Shown here: piece by piece, positions 23,701 through 35,300 of the stretch
How positions within the stretch are numbered: the first letter of the stretch is position 1
Layout of the letters: each line of letters begins with the position of its first letter
NCBI GenBank assembly: GCA_024529925.1
Contig: JAFEUB010001067.1
Span: 10,001-74,000, forward strand
Source: Ophthalmolycus amberensis
Lineage: Eukaryota; Chordata; Actinopteri; Perciformes; Zoarcidae
DNA length: 64,000 nt
Direction: 5' to 3'
Translations under genes and position numbers: made by a program
The notes under the pieces: model-generated
The model's database searches: none
Told to the model about the DNA's origin: nothing
Seen by the model: only the letters and a program-made list of their open reading frames with translations

Positions 23701-24453
23701 TCTGAGCGACTCACTTCCACAGGTGTTCAGGGAAATAAAGGCGCGAGAAGAGGGAACCCTGAGCTGGAAGGCCGGTCTTAAAGGACCAGACGAGTCTGTT
23801 CGCTGCAGAACACCAAGCTTACTTTGTGCACTTGTTCTGCACCGAGCCCATGTGTCGGTGTTTCAGCAGACTACTGTCTCTGCACACTCTCTCCAACCTG
23901 CTTTGACAGCGACAATTTCACCCTCTTCTGGGACTAGTTATTTAGAGGTGACGGCACACGGTGTAACCAAACGGAGCAACACAACACCATTCTCTCAATA
24001 TCCTGCACATTAACACGGTTCTATTTTAGTTTCTATGAGACACTGGTGTTCGTGTTGCTTCTTATGCAGCTCATATATTCTCTCTTGTTTTTAATCTAAT
24101 GTTGTTGATTTTCTCTATGTTGCTCACTCTTTCTATTGTGCGCGGGAGTCGGTATTACTTCTTCTACACGTTGTCACTAAATGTTAATAGTCGGACTTTC
24201 ACAACTTTCTCTTATTGGGTCTTTAAAGTTTTCCGGGTTTTTAAAGTGGAGCTGAATGGGTCAGCGACTGAGTGGATGGAGCACGCCATGCATTAGTCGT
24301 GTGCTGGTTTAAATGCTAACACTAATAGAAATGGCAGATGTCTTCTTCTGCAGTAAAAACTCTTCATTAGTTGTGCTTGTTACATGAAGTGATTTTTGAT
24401 TCTGTGTCATGTGTTCCTCTGGGCTCTGGGCCCGGGGCAGCTGCACTCATTAC
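23701..24453. other. Unique DNA, no gene seen
   Basis: A 96-codon frame at 23723-24013 is unremarkable. Nothing else seen. Confidence 0.4.
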
Positions 24454-24488
<35 letters not shown>

Positions 24489-24494
24489 ACACAC
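24454..24494. repeat. (CA)n microsatellite
   Basis: About 18 CA units ending in a GA variant. Confidence 0.96.
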
Positions 24495-24779
24495 ACCTGC
24501 CAATCCGCCCCCTCTACGCTAACTGGAATCCCCAAATCTGCTGTGAATGTTGGAGTCCCCTCGGAGGCATTTTCCCCGCGTGTGAGTCAGCTGCCGGGCA
24601 AAACAGCCTCCGTTAAGAATGTGGACATGAATTAAAAGAGCAATGAATAAGGTTTAAAGTGGCCCTCGGGGGAAAAGCAAAGAAGATGTCTGTATCCGTG
24701 GGGTGTAAAAGGAATTCTTGACCAACACCAAACACTCAGTGAGTCCGTCACCATTCTAAAGTCAACTTCCACCTCTAGC

Positions 24780-25030
24780 TGGTGTTTCCAGAGATCTGGA
24801 GCTTTTAATCACTCGACTTTTTTGTCTGTTTCATCTAATTTGCTCTCATTTCACTCCAATTGATTTATTCCTCCCTTCATTGTGCCTTTTAATAGTTCTA
24901 TGCATTTCCATGCCTTGCTGGTTACACTTTAATGTAAAGCGTGTTGAGTAATAAACTCTGCTATTAACATGAAACAACCCTGTCTCCTGCTAAATTGTGT
25001 TCCCATAAAACTAAACTGCATTCTCTGTTA
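24780..25030. other. Candidate conserved non-coding block
   Basis: AT-rich but complex, with CAATTGATTTATT, TTTAATAGTTC and a run of unique sequence. It resembles developmental enhancer texture. No alignment available. Confidence 0.18.
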
Positions 25031-28000
25031 TGATTCGAGGTAAACATATTTCCTACCGGAACGTCACAGTCTTCAACACGCATACAAAGAAAAAACGCAA
25101 CAAATTACTTGGCAAGGTTTAGTACAAATATAATGGTTTGGCTTGAAATAACTATGTTCATTATGTTCTTTAATTAAAAGATTTAAATTAATCCTGAATC
25201 AACACTTACTGTTGGCTTCACACTGGAAACAAGCAGCTGTTTTCTGGGTGAAAGTCCTGTGTTTGTTCGAACCCTCTATCCTGCCCGTAGTTTAAACGTA
25301 GGAATCTTTACTGTTCATAAAAAAGGTCATAAAACGATCTGACAACCAGAACAGGGAAAACAGGGGTCAAATCCTCAACCATGACACACTGACGTCGGGC
25401 GCTTTTCTTCTGAGTTTCTTCTCTGAGTGCTTAAAGCGACAAAAAAGCGGTGAGCAGAAGGCATCTCTCATTGAAAACAATTATAACAAACCAGCTCCTC
25501 GTTGCTAAAATCTGCTCTGGCTGATTAAAGTCTTCCTGTTAGTGACCGATGAACTGTAGCGCTTCCCTTCTTTACGGATGACACATGTGCTTGGAGAAGA
25601 ATAATGAGGCTCAGGAGCTTTCAAACCAAAAGTGACTGCATCACCGAGTAAAGTAACTAAAGAGGTATGAGGCTGCGTCGAAGCTCTTCTCCTTGAACAC
25701 AATGTAAGGAGAACTTATTATTCCCGGCACGGTACAAAAGATCCTCCAGAGGCCGGAGAGTTGTGTATCAGGTTCATCTGGTTCTCGCCATCAGCACTTT
25801 CTTTCCCTCTTTCATCCTCAGGTTTATCAGGGGTTTGTACACGAATGCGTCTCATTTGGTTTTCCTCTGATAATGGGCACCGCAAACGAGAGATGTTATC
25901 CTCCTGTGAACGCCACGAGGCGAGCGAGTGTGTTGAACTCTATTTTATTTTTTTCAAAAGAACAAAAGAGTGACGTTTTATTGTCAGGAACTTGTTTGTT
26001 TTTTCCCCTTTCATCCGAGTTGTGCAAACCTCTGCACAATCCAGCTCAACTCCAAACACACCTGTGGGTTTGTGGCTGGTGTTCGTTGTATATGCTGTAT
26101 GATGTGCTGGGTGGAGGCTGCAGGGGAGGAGGGCACCTCCTGCTGGCTGGCCCTGCGGACACTGTGACTTTCTCTGGGCAGATAATGGCCGACATGTTAA
26201 CATTAAAAACTCAACGTCAGGAAAACATCGTCCTTCAACTTTCAAGCTGTTTGAGGACCAAGCATCACGATGTAAACGCAGAGTCCGCCTCCTTCTCGTC
26301 CCACCGGAGTCCTGCTCTCTGTGGTTTGCCAATCAACTGCTGCTTAATGCGGGATTCAACGATGGCTCCGGGTCTCTGTGAAGATGTGGGCTCAACAGTC
26401 CAACAGTCACCGACCTCCCGTCACTGGGTTCGCCTGAAGTCTTATAAATCCATCTTCTGTTCTGCGACCGAACATCAGACAGCCTGGAGCATGCTGGGTA
26501 GTGGAGTAGCCTCAGGTCGTAGCTTAGCTTAGCTTCCATCTCAGCTCTCCTCCCTGCGGCGGTTCGGAGGCGTTTAGTCCGACAGCTTTGGCTGCGTGGT
26601 AGATTTGGGCGATTTTCAGATGCTGAGTGTATTCTGTCACATGCCTTCAGTACGCGGAAAAACATCAAATTAAGACAAACAAAACAATGTGTTTATTGTA
26701 ATAAAATGCCCCGAGTCCTGTTTGTGACTGGTGTTATTAGAAAATACAGCTGAAGGTGCCCTCTGTACGATGTGTTTAACACACCAAATCAAGTCAGATG
26801 AAATTCAACTCCTGTAAATGCGCTCTATCACAGTTTAAAACCCCCGGCCTCAGAGGAATGAGTCAGTATCTCCAGAACAATAAAGAGACCGAGCAGTTAT
26901 CTTGTTTTGCCGAAAGTCTCCCTGAGAATTCCGTTGCAATCGCTCATTCTGTGAGTAGGCGTCAGATAGTGTTTCTCCTGAGCCAATCAACTCAAACACA
27001 CCTGCCGATTAAACGGACTCTGATCCTCAATGCGCAGCATCATTTTCATCGTTGACTAATAAAGATAAAAGAATAAAAATGTTTTTTATTCACGCAGGAG
27101 TGAGAAGGTGCAACCTGCCCAGTGAGAGGTCCTTTCTATCCACAGGCTACGAACACAGACTAAAACAGACGGTATTCTGATCACACGTACACCAGGATGC
27201 CATGCGAATACATATTTATATTACTCCGTCCTATTCTTCAGTTCATAGCTCCCTCTCAGCTCCACCTCACTTCATCTTACCCACACTGGAGCCAATCACT
27301 TGTCATCATCCTCTTCATCAGGCCAATTTGCTGCACCTGCAGAACTGTTGATGATGATGATTCTACATCCTAACCACCACAACCAGAGTCTCAGTGAGGC
27401 ATTAAAGATAGCTTTCCAGACCATTGACCATCTCACAATCTGGCTGTTTTAATAATACATTAATTAATCAAATCTAAAAAAAAAGTAAAATAATAAAATT
27501 GAAATATATTGATCGTGGGGACAGCTTTAAAACAGCCCTTAGATCATCACTCAGTAAGATCAAATACAAACAATAAAACATTCGTCATGTGATTTTGTTA
27601 ACAGTTGTTCTATTGATAATAGATGCTTAAATGCTGCTAATGTGAGTCCCGACAGACATGTCAGAGGGTTGAGTTACTGGCAATGCAACAGACAAAGTCT
27701 CTGACCAACAGAAGACTCTGTTTGTTTGCATGAGTTGAGGTCGGAGACGTCCAGGAACCTAAACACTTTAGATCCGTGTCCCTTCGGTGTCCTTGAGCGA
27801 AAACATATACTGACTTGTTATCAGCTGATGGAATGTCCCTGAAGCCACTCGTCCACTCTTACCTGCCGTCCGCACAAAGCAGACCAGAAGTGCTTCTTAT
27901 TGAATTTCGGTGCACAGCTAAAGAACCTTTTGTAAATCGGTAATGAGTTTTATTTTTGCTTCCAGATGTTCTTTTGTCTGGGATACTGGGAGGTGCAAGG

Positions 28001-28060
28001 GTGAAACAAACACAGGACTCTAGTGCAGGAGGCCGCTGTAGCAAAACTAAAAGTGACATT
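25031..28060. other. Unique DNA; one long frame, no recognised gene
   Basis: The only notable frame is 219 codons at 25873-26532 (+). It begins MGTANERCYPPV, and I see no domain, signal peptide, splice structure or Kozak context. I do not recognise it and treat it as probably chance; see findings. The remainder is AT-rich unique DNA. Confidence 0.4.
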
Positions 28061-28329
28061 AACATTTTGTAGTCACGAAAACGTCAACCACGCTCTTTTC
28101 CTAAACCGGACTGGGTGGTTTTATTTGGTTTATTTTGGGAAGACAATGCGTGTAATGACTCTTGACACTCTGACACGAGAGGAGTAGAGAGTGGAGTAGC
28201 GAGAGTAGAACGAGAGGAGTAGAGCGGCATAGTTTAAAGCTGAGGAGCACCGACCAGGCGGCGTTATTTCACCATGTTCTGTATATAAGTGGACGTAGTC
28301 TCTCCGTCACCTCAGCCTTTGGTTTGTGG

Positions 28330-28690
28330 ACTGATGTTTTGAAGCCTCAAGTCTTCGATTACGGCCCTCGTCATCTTGGCTTCTTGCAACCAGTGAACAG
28401 GAAGTGACCATATCTGGACTGAGGAGGAGTGACGTAGAGACGCCGTATACGTCTCTGGTAGAGACCTGTCAATCACAGTAAGCCCCGCCCTAAAGCATCC
28501 CCTGCTTTATGGTCTGTGTGACTCTAAATGGACCATAATGTACTAAATCAACATCATGCTGTATTGAAGAAGACTTGAAACTAGAGATTGAGACCATAAA
28601 CTCATGTTTACAATGTTTACTGAGGTAATAAATCAAGAGAGAAGTAGAGTCATTTTCTCATAGACTTCTACACCATCTGATATACTTGAT
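28330..28690 (+). repeat. Dispersed percomorph repeat (plus orientation)
   Basis: The stretch from GCCCCGCCCTAAAGC through GACTCTAAATGGACCATAAT to ACATCATGCTGTATTGAAGA and TTACTGAGGTAATAAATCAA is one I remember as a very common percomorph repeat. A second, inverted fragment lies at 49414-49467 in this window. Boundaries and transposon class are uncertain. Confidence 0.6.
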
Positions 28691-29295
28691 AACTGGGGAT
28701 AGCTACAGTATAAGAGCAGAGAAGTCAATGTCAATTCTCTGCATTTGCTGTCCCCAGTAGCAGTGACGTCCTTTGTCTCCTCATTTGAAAAAGGTGACTT
28801 TTATTCATTATATCAATTAAAAGTTGTCAAAGCTAAGATGAGATCTAACTGCTGCTCTCTTATTTATATTGTTCTGACCTTTAACCTTTAACAGGTAAAC
28901 TTTGGGACCTAAATGTGTTACGAAGCAGCACAAGTGTAGTGATTTGAAGTCAGTTCCGTTGACTTAATGTAAAGAGTTGCAGGTTGAAAACATCGTTGCT
29001 CTCTGTTGTTGTAGACGCCGGAACAGACTTTTTAAAAACAAAATGCAGTGTGTTGTGTGTTGTTGGTCGTTGCTCAACTCTTTGAACAACAGAGAGCTAC
29101 CGGTTATCATGGGCGCCAACAATAAAACCACTCTGACACAAGACGTGCTTAAAGTCTTCTAGTGCCTCTTTAATATCACTTTAAAACCAGCTTAGTTTGT
29201 CGAGCACAATGAAACGATTTTCATCAAACGAGTCGAATAGATGTGCGAGTACTTCACCTCTCGCTCTCCTCCTTTTATCGTCTGTTAGCCGGTGG
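28691..29295. other. Unique DNA, no gene seen
   Basis: No supported feature. Confidence 0.4.
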
Positions 29296-29310
29296 TGGGG
29301 GGGGGGGGGG
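29296..29310 (+). repeat. G-run
   Basis: About 15 G residues after GGTGGT, with a second 11-G run at 29505-29515. Both are G-quadruplex-prone. Confidence 0.9.
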
Positions 29311-29339
29311 ATTGATGGAGATGTGTCGGAGGGTCCAGA

Positions 29340-29660
29340 ACCACAGGTGCTGGGGAGGTAGCCGGTAATGAATGGCTCCCAGCACAATGTTAATCATGAT
29401 TAATGAGACCAGCCAGGAGGCAGCGGTGCCTGACAATAGAGCGAGCCGACCAGGCGCGGCGAACGCCGGCCCTCGGCACAAAGTCCACGCAGAGCCGCTC
29501 GGCAGGGGGGGGGGGAGTTCAGGCCAGCTGAGAGCGGACACGTTGACGCCCTTCTGCACTTCAACAACCATGGAGCGGCGTTTTATGGGGACCGTAAATC
29601 AGTTTTTCCAACTGAAGGAGCAATATGGCAGCTTCGTTATTCGCCCTCTTGGGATGAAAT
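29340..29660. other. Candidate conserved regulatory block with homeodomain palindrome
   Basis: Contains the perfect 14-bp palindrome TTAATCATGATTAA (29390-29403), which presents two inverted TAAT cores suited to a homeodomain dimer, then a GC-rich, CpG-containing stretch to about 29515. Texture is like a vertebrate enhancer. Conservation untested. Confidence 0.3.
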
Positions 29661-30696
29661 GAAAAAGTTGATGACGTATAACTGAGACTCTTCTATAAAG
29701 AGTAGCCTACAGATTTATCTGCCTGTTACGTTTGGGTGAATTAGCAGCCCTTTGAAGTATCTCATTAAAACTCATGCATATTCGTAAAAATATGTCTTGA
29801 ACAAAAGTCTTCTAATGTACAGACCAATCAGCTATTATTGGGTCTATTTTTACTGCACATCAAAACAATCCTTACCTGCGTTTATGACAACGATGGCGTG
29901 AAAAGGACAGATTGTTTTGGCTCTATTGGAGGAATTCACTGCACTCTACTCTAGTTGTTGACATGGCAGCAGAGCCCCTTCAAATAATTCAGTTTCACTG
30001 CAAAGAAATAAAAATCAGCCACGTGACCTCAGATAAAATCACGATGTGTACTTCGGACAAACAAAAGCTCACTTTTATTTAAATTATAAACATTCTAAGT
30101 ATTTACTCTCTTAACTTTTGACTTGATGCATCAAAAAAAGCTGTAACAGGTTTTTTAGTTGTCTTCTTAAAATGATATCCAGTGATGTGGAGTGACTGTA
30201 CCAGAGTGACACTGCTCTCTGTCTGTTTGGTGTATTTTGTTGTGTTCTGTGTTGTGTATCTTTGCTCCGGGAGCTGGGGGAGGTGGGCGTACAGCCTGTT
30301 TCATCTCCAGAATGGATACAAAGTAGTTTTTCTGTGTGCTAGCTTATTGTCAGAGCAAGTGATTGGATCAAACCTGAACGTTTTTTATTCATTTCTCCCA
30401 CAGAACAAGTGGGGCCGTTTGAGCAGGCTAACCATCTGCACTCCTCCAACAGTCGCATGTCGAAAACAAGCAGCGGAATGAAATGAGACAATATTTCGGG
30501 TGTATTGTGCAGATGGAGCTCCCAGAAGCATCCGTGCATTGTTTGTTTCCCCCCATCGGAGGCCTGAGGGAGGAGGAAATCACCTGGTCACTCGTCAGCG
30601 AGCGGCTATAATAGCTCCGTGTATTGTCCGTATGGCAGCGGTAAGCATGGATGCTGGAGCGGGCGGGACAGGTGCTCAAGTTAATCAACTGGGAAG

Positions 30697-30698
<2 letters not shown>
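29661..30698. other. Unique DNA, no gene seen
   Basis: Frames of 86-99 codons at 30182-30772 overlap on opposite strands and show no family features. Confidence 0.4.

Positions 30699-30765
<67 letters not shown>
30699..30765. repeat. (GT)n microsatellite
   Basis: About 33 GT units with one GA variant. The only long GT/CA tract between 24.5 and 39.3 kb. Confidence 0.97.
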
Positions 30766-31515
30766 GTACTGAGAGGCATTACATTTCCACACTGCAATAG
30801 GAAGCCGCAGACACCCGCAGGCAGGCGGGGTGAAAGGTCAGAGGATGTATTCACTGAGGGCTGTTCATTGTGGCTGTCGATCTCATCGACGTGTGTTGTG
30901 TCAACACAGGCTCAAATTCATGTGTAAAGTCACTCGTTTTTTATTATTAAGGCATCGTGTCTTTAAGCATTAATCAGAGTATGCACAAATCGCTTCCGAA
31001 CGTCTGACGCACAGCTGCTGAAGAGACGCATGTTTTCTGAGGAGTTGGTGGAATCTCCATGAAACCTTTTGATGTTTAGCATGTGGGCAGGCTAACATCA
31101 GGCTGGTAGCAATGTCCTAATCTTAACCTAAGAGTCATAAACAGAAGTTTTCACCAAATGATCGCGCTAGATGTCAATATCATGGTTTGCGGCAAGCGTG
31201 AGTAAAAAGAACAGCTTCTCATCTTTGTTCTTCTTTACCTTTTCTTCGTCCAGCTTTGTTCTTCTTGTTCTTAGCGGTTATTTGTGTACGCACATTGACG
31301 CTCATTCAAGTTCCTTGTATGTGCACACTTACATGAATCTGATTGTAGTCGGCAGTCTCTTCCACCAGTTTGTGTTTGACTGTTGGATGCTCGCAGAAAC
31401 AGTTTACTTCAAGCTGAACGTGTTGAAAAGAAAAGAGGTTCCCTCACAGACTGTCTCTCGCCTCTCGTAAGGAAGTAGAAATTACATTTAAATGTCAGTT
31501 GTTATGTCCAGCAGT
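30766..31515. other. Unique DNA, no gene seen
   Basis: No gene, RNA or repeat recognised up to the hAT target duplication. Confidence 0.4.
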
Positions 31516-31523
31516 GTGCTGAG

Positions 31524-33121
31524 CAGTGGTGTATAAAGTACTCAAAAGCCATACTTGAGTAAAAGTAAAGATACCTTACTGGAAAACTACTCAAGTAAAA
31601 GTAAAAAGTCACCTATTAGAATACTACTTGAGTAAAAGTCTTAAAGTATCTGATATTTATTGTACTTAAGTACAAAAGTACTTAAGTATCAAAAGTAATT
31701 TTCTGATATTAAATGTACATCATAACCTGAACATTAAATGAACATCATAACCTGTTCATTGAAAGTAAAAGTACAAGTAAATGCTGTTAATAAAAAAGCG
31801 AAGGGTCATAATTTTGAGAATTATGAAGTTTATTCTTTTAAGTGCTGTGGCTCCATGACCAAGGACATGGAGCTGTGTTGACAATAATTGGGTTGGCTGT
31901 GATCCATGCAGGAGCAACAATGTTCAACATAATATATTGTACATAAGTATACTTTTGCATCTACTATGAACTTATCATCATAATTCTCCGAAAAGCAATA
32001 TGACACTATGAAGGAGTTGTAACAGTGCGTTTATAAGTCTGCTCATTAGACTAGAGGATGTAGAGGGCAAATGCATAATATTATGTTCAGCAAAACATAT
32101 CCACTTGATGCATCAGGTCAGTGTTTAGAGAAAGGACACCTGCCTTGTAAACTCCTATGGGCCTGATTTGAACACAATAGGCAACGGTTTTGCTCAAGCT
32201 GAATCTGCAATTGGGCGACTGCTACCATCATAACTCCATCTGATCATCCACAACATGACTCAAATATCAAAACATGATCAATACTAAAGCAACAACACAG
32301 TCATTACCGTACTTGAAACTGAAACATGTCCTGTTCATCTTCAAAATGGAGAATTCAGTCTCGCTCTTCTTGGGCTGAAGACTAGTCCTGCGATGCTAAA
32401 TAGCCTTTCACAGGCCGCTGAGGCAGGTAGAGGTGTGTTCAGCGTCACAGACAGCTTGCGCACAGCTGCGAAGGATTCCCCGAATGCTGCGCTCTCGCGG
32501 CTCCTGTCAATCCGTGTATATAGCTACAGCTAACGTTAGCCAACAAGTGCTGCACAACTGTCAACACTTCCTCAGCTCACTAACTCGCTAGCGATCCACG
32601 GGTGTTGGTCTTCGTCACCACCGTAGTTTGTTGCGGGAGTAGCAGGTGCTTCCATTTCTGCTTCCATCATGAAATCAGTCATCGTAGAGTGGAATTCTAC
32701 TCAGGTAGTCGCCCGCTAGCTTATAGCATGTAGCATCCTGGGCATCACTGGGAATCAAAACGCCGCAGCTTTGAGAGCACTTGTTTGCAATTGTGCATTA
32801 ATGTGATTAACCAATGATTTAACTTGCTGCTCGGACCACTGATTCACCAAACCTGCTTGCTTGCAGTCTGTGTTCCACCACAGTCCCCGACGCTGCTCTC
32901 ATGATTCATTTTGTTTCTAAAGATAGATTTGATTTTGTAGCGAGTAACAAAGGTTTCAGGGGAAATGTATCGGAGTAAAAGTATCGGTTTTCTTTGCAAA
33001 ATGTAGTGAAGTAAAAGTAAAAGTAAATAGAAATATAAGTAGTAAAGTAAAGTACAGATACCCAAAAAAACTACTTAAGTACAGTAACGAAGTATTTCTA
33101 CTTCGTTACTATACACCACTG
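31524..33121 (-). mobile_element. Internally deleted hAT DNA transposon with perfect target duplications
   Basis: The 1598-bp element begins CAGTGGTGTATAAAGTA and ends TACTATACACCACTG, so the terminal inverted repeats share CAGTGGTGTA, a teleost hAT end. The host octamer GTGCTGAG is exactly duplicated at 31516-31523 and 33122-33129, the 8-bp duplication expected of hAT transposition. Subterminal sequence is rich in AAAGTA and AAGTAC repeats in both orientations (31545-31700 and 32960-33110). Two short pieces of transposase coding sequence remain on the minus strand (32341-32682), so the copy is a deletion derivative needing transposase in trans. The exact duplication indicates relatively recent insertion. 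Confidence 0.95.
32341..32682 (-). pseudogene. hAT transposase remnant: N- and C-terminal pieces
   Basis: On the minus strand an ATG at 32682 opens 36 codons with GDEDQHPWIASELV and stops at 32572. After 48 bp a second open stretch of 60 codons (32523-32341) includes SVTLNTPLPASAACERLFSI followed by AGLVFSPRRARL, the classic hAT C-terminal dimerisation motif, and ends in TGA. Typical hAT transposases exceed about 600 residues, so the whole catalytic RNase H-like core is missing. What remains looks like the two ends of the gene brought together by internal deletion. Sequence FEDEQ after the stop is in another frame, so the C-terminal end is also frameshifted. No function is expected. The C-terminal identification is firm; the N-terminal piece is inferred from position and its HPW motif. 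Confidence 0.85.
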
Positions 33122-33129
33122 GTGCTGAG

Positions 33130-33585
33130 TCACTGTACCTCCACATGTCCGTCCGTCCGTCCATACATCCGTCCTGTCTGTCTCTCTGCCCGTGTGTCTG
33201 CCTGTTTGTCCTTCCTAATCATCCCCCGGGGACAACAGAGACCGACTGAACGGGAACTCTGCGGTGTGTGAACGACTGATCGGCTCTCCGTTTCCAGGGT
33301 AACTCGCTCTCACTGTATGCGAACCTGTCGACCTTTGCAGCTGTCTGTCTGTCAAACCGTCTGCCTCCCTCCCAGCGCTGTCCCCGTTAAATGTCCCCTC
33401 GTCTCCGTCTCCGTCTCTGTTGCCGCCCCGTCTGTCTGCCCACATCTTTAGTTGGATCTCAAACACCCTCTTCTTCAGCCCGCCCGTCTGTCCACGTGGC
33501 AGGTTTTGTTCATATTTAATTCACAAACTCCTGGGCTTTTCACGGCCGGGATTTGAATTTGTTTGCTTCTTTATCGCAGGCCATC

Positions 33586-33588
<3 letters not shown>
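33130..33588. other. Unique DNA with GTCC and CTGT clusters
   Basis: Short (GTCC)n near 33149-33165 and repeated CTGTCTG motifs, but no gene. Confidence 0.4.
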
Positions 33589-33641
<53 letters not shown>

Positions 33642-33830
33642 AAGCAATTAACAGGAGCCAGAACTTCTATTCCTGAATGGGATCCTAGAAAACAGCTTTC
33701 CAGTTTATCGCTGGCTGATAGCAGATCTGAGATTGGGAGGTTTGGAAAATTACATTTTCTCTGGCAGCTTTGCCAGCTGGAAGTCTTTCCCGAATGAAAA
33801 GAAATGATTGTACGCGTTGTACAAGCTGCC
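33520..33830. other. Candidate conserved non-coding block split by a GA tract
   Basis: Complex sequence on both sides of the GA repeat, including AGAAAGCAATTAACAGGAGC and TTTATCGCTGGCTGATAGCA. Texture suggests a conserved element with a lineage-specific repeat expansion. Not tested. Confidence 0.2.
33589..33637. repeat. (GA)n microsatellite
   Basis: About 24 GA units inside otherwise complex sequence (see the block at 33520-33830). Confidence 0.97.
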
Positions 33831-34194
33831 ATACTAATGTGTCAAGCGCTCCGTAAGCCTCGCACGGTGGTTGTTGGCATGACATCAAACTGGGATCCTC
33901 ATTGTGAAATAAAGCGGCCTCACAACTTCTTCAACAGTTTATGGTGGTGTTGCAGAACTGCAATGTCAGTTTCAGAGTCAGACTTCACCTCCACATGTCT
34001 GTAGTAGCAATGTGAGAAGGCTACAGAGGAGCTGCTGTATCGTTAAAGGAACACGCCACCAGAAATGTGTCGAAACGCATCTAAATGTCCATCAATTCTC
34101 AAACAGTTGCCCGTTTTTTGGGGGAAATTCTGGTCTGTAAAGATGAAAACTTTACATAGATGTTTCCTCTTTTTATGTTTTTGGTTTGTCCATC
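33831..34194. other. Unique DNA, no gene seen
   Basis: No supported feature. Confidence 0.4.
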
Positions 34195-34560
34195 TGTCCA
34201 TTAATCCCTTTCTTGTGAACTTGATATCTCAGCAACACGTTGAGGGAGTTTCTTCAAGTTTGGAACAAAGGTCCACCTGAAGTCCTGGATGAACTGATTC
34301 GATTTTGGTGGTCAAAGGTCACTGTGAGCTCACGTACATCCCATCCTTGTGTACTTGATATCTCAGCAACACCTTTTTAGGAATTTCATAACATCTGGTA
34401 CAAACATCCACTTTAAGTTGAAAATATTAGATTTTTGTGGTCAAATGTCACCGTGACTTCACAGAACACTGTTCTTGGTCATAATCCAATAATTTACATG
34501 CAAATTATGACAATTTCACACAAATATCTAACATCCAACACAATGAAGTGATGACATATT
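34195..34560 (+). repeat. Dispersed teleost repeat with internal 134-bp duplication
   Basis: CTTGTGAACTTGATATCTCA at 34212 recurs as CTTGTGTACTTGATATCTCA at 34346, and both copies continue through AACA...TCCAC and TTTTGGTGGTCAAAGGTCAC-type sequence. I recognise this as a common fish repeat (ATATCTCAGCAACAC ... GTGGTCAAAGGTCA). Its transposon class is not certain to me. Confidence 0.7.
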
Positions 34561-34640
34561 GGACAGACATGGATGTAAACTGCAACTTGACTGTTTGGCA
34601 AAGTACATTTTCAGGGTTGTTCTATTTAAATCATATTTGC

Positions 34641-34720
34641 TGGCTTGCTGCTGTAAGTCTGGGACATGTTTAGCTTAGTGTGAAGACTGGAAGAGGGAAA
34701 CAGTTAGCTTAGCATTTGTC
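34641..34720 (+). repeat. Fragment of a common percomorph repeat
   Basis: TTTAGCTTAGTGTGAAGACT followed by GGAAACAGTTAGCTTAGC resembles the TAGCTTAGCATAAAGACTGG...GGAAACAGCTAGC repeat that is widespread in percomorph genomes. Confidence 0.55.
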
Positions 34721-35019
34721 AAAAGTCAGTGAAAAAGGGTCTTGGTTTTGTTTAGACTTACAAAAGTGTGCAAACCTGGCAACCCTCTCATGCGGTAACT
34801 TGGTTAAGATGAAATCACTGATGCATGAGCTAACTGCTAACTAAATCAACATTTACTTTCTCAAATGTGTTAAATACGAACAATAAAATGTGAAAACCTA
34901 CAAATTAAAGAGTAACTTTATTGACTGTAGTAAATAATACGTGTGAATGAAGTTTGAAGTGAAAACAAATATATCATTCTAACTATATTAATCCACGTAT
35001 TACTCCACATGTGGGCAAG
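34721..35019. other. AT-rich DNA, no gene seen
   Basis: May still be diverged repeat continuing from 34720. Not resolved. Confidence 0.35.
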
Positions 35020-35300
35020 TTGCCATGTGACATTCTTCAGCCATCGTTATAAAAGCAGCTTTCATTTGCATATCAAAGGCCGTCTTAATTGAAAAACCAT
35101 GATTTCATGACTCATTTCTCTTGAAGATGTTGCTTTCAGAACATCCAGGTCATCCGCGTCTGTTCGCTGTTCGAGAAAAGCCGACGCGCTGCGCACTTAG
35201 ACACATTTTCTATCCATTTAGCCGCAGCATAATGTCGTGGGAGAGCTTGTTAGAGCCGTCGAGTGCCTTAATGCGCCGGGGGACGAGATGAGTGATGGAA
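35020..35300. other. Candidate enhancer-like block with POU-TCF composite
   Basis: ATTTGCAT (35064-35071) abuts ATCAAAGG (35072-35079), a POU octamer next to a TCF/LEF-type core. It is followed by CTTAATTGAAAAACC and a moderately CpG-rich stretch to 35290. This is the densest-looking cluster of recognisable factor motifs in the window. Conservation and activity are untested. Confidence 0.3.
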
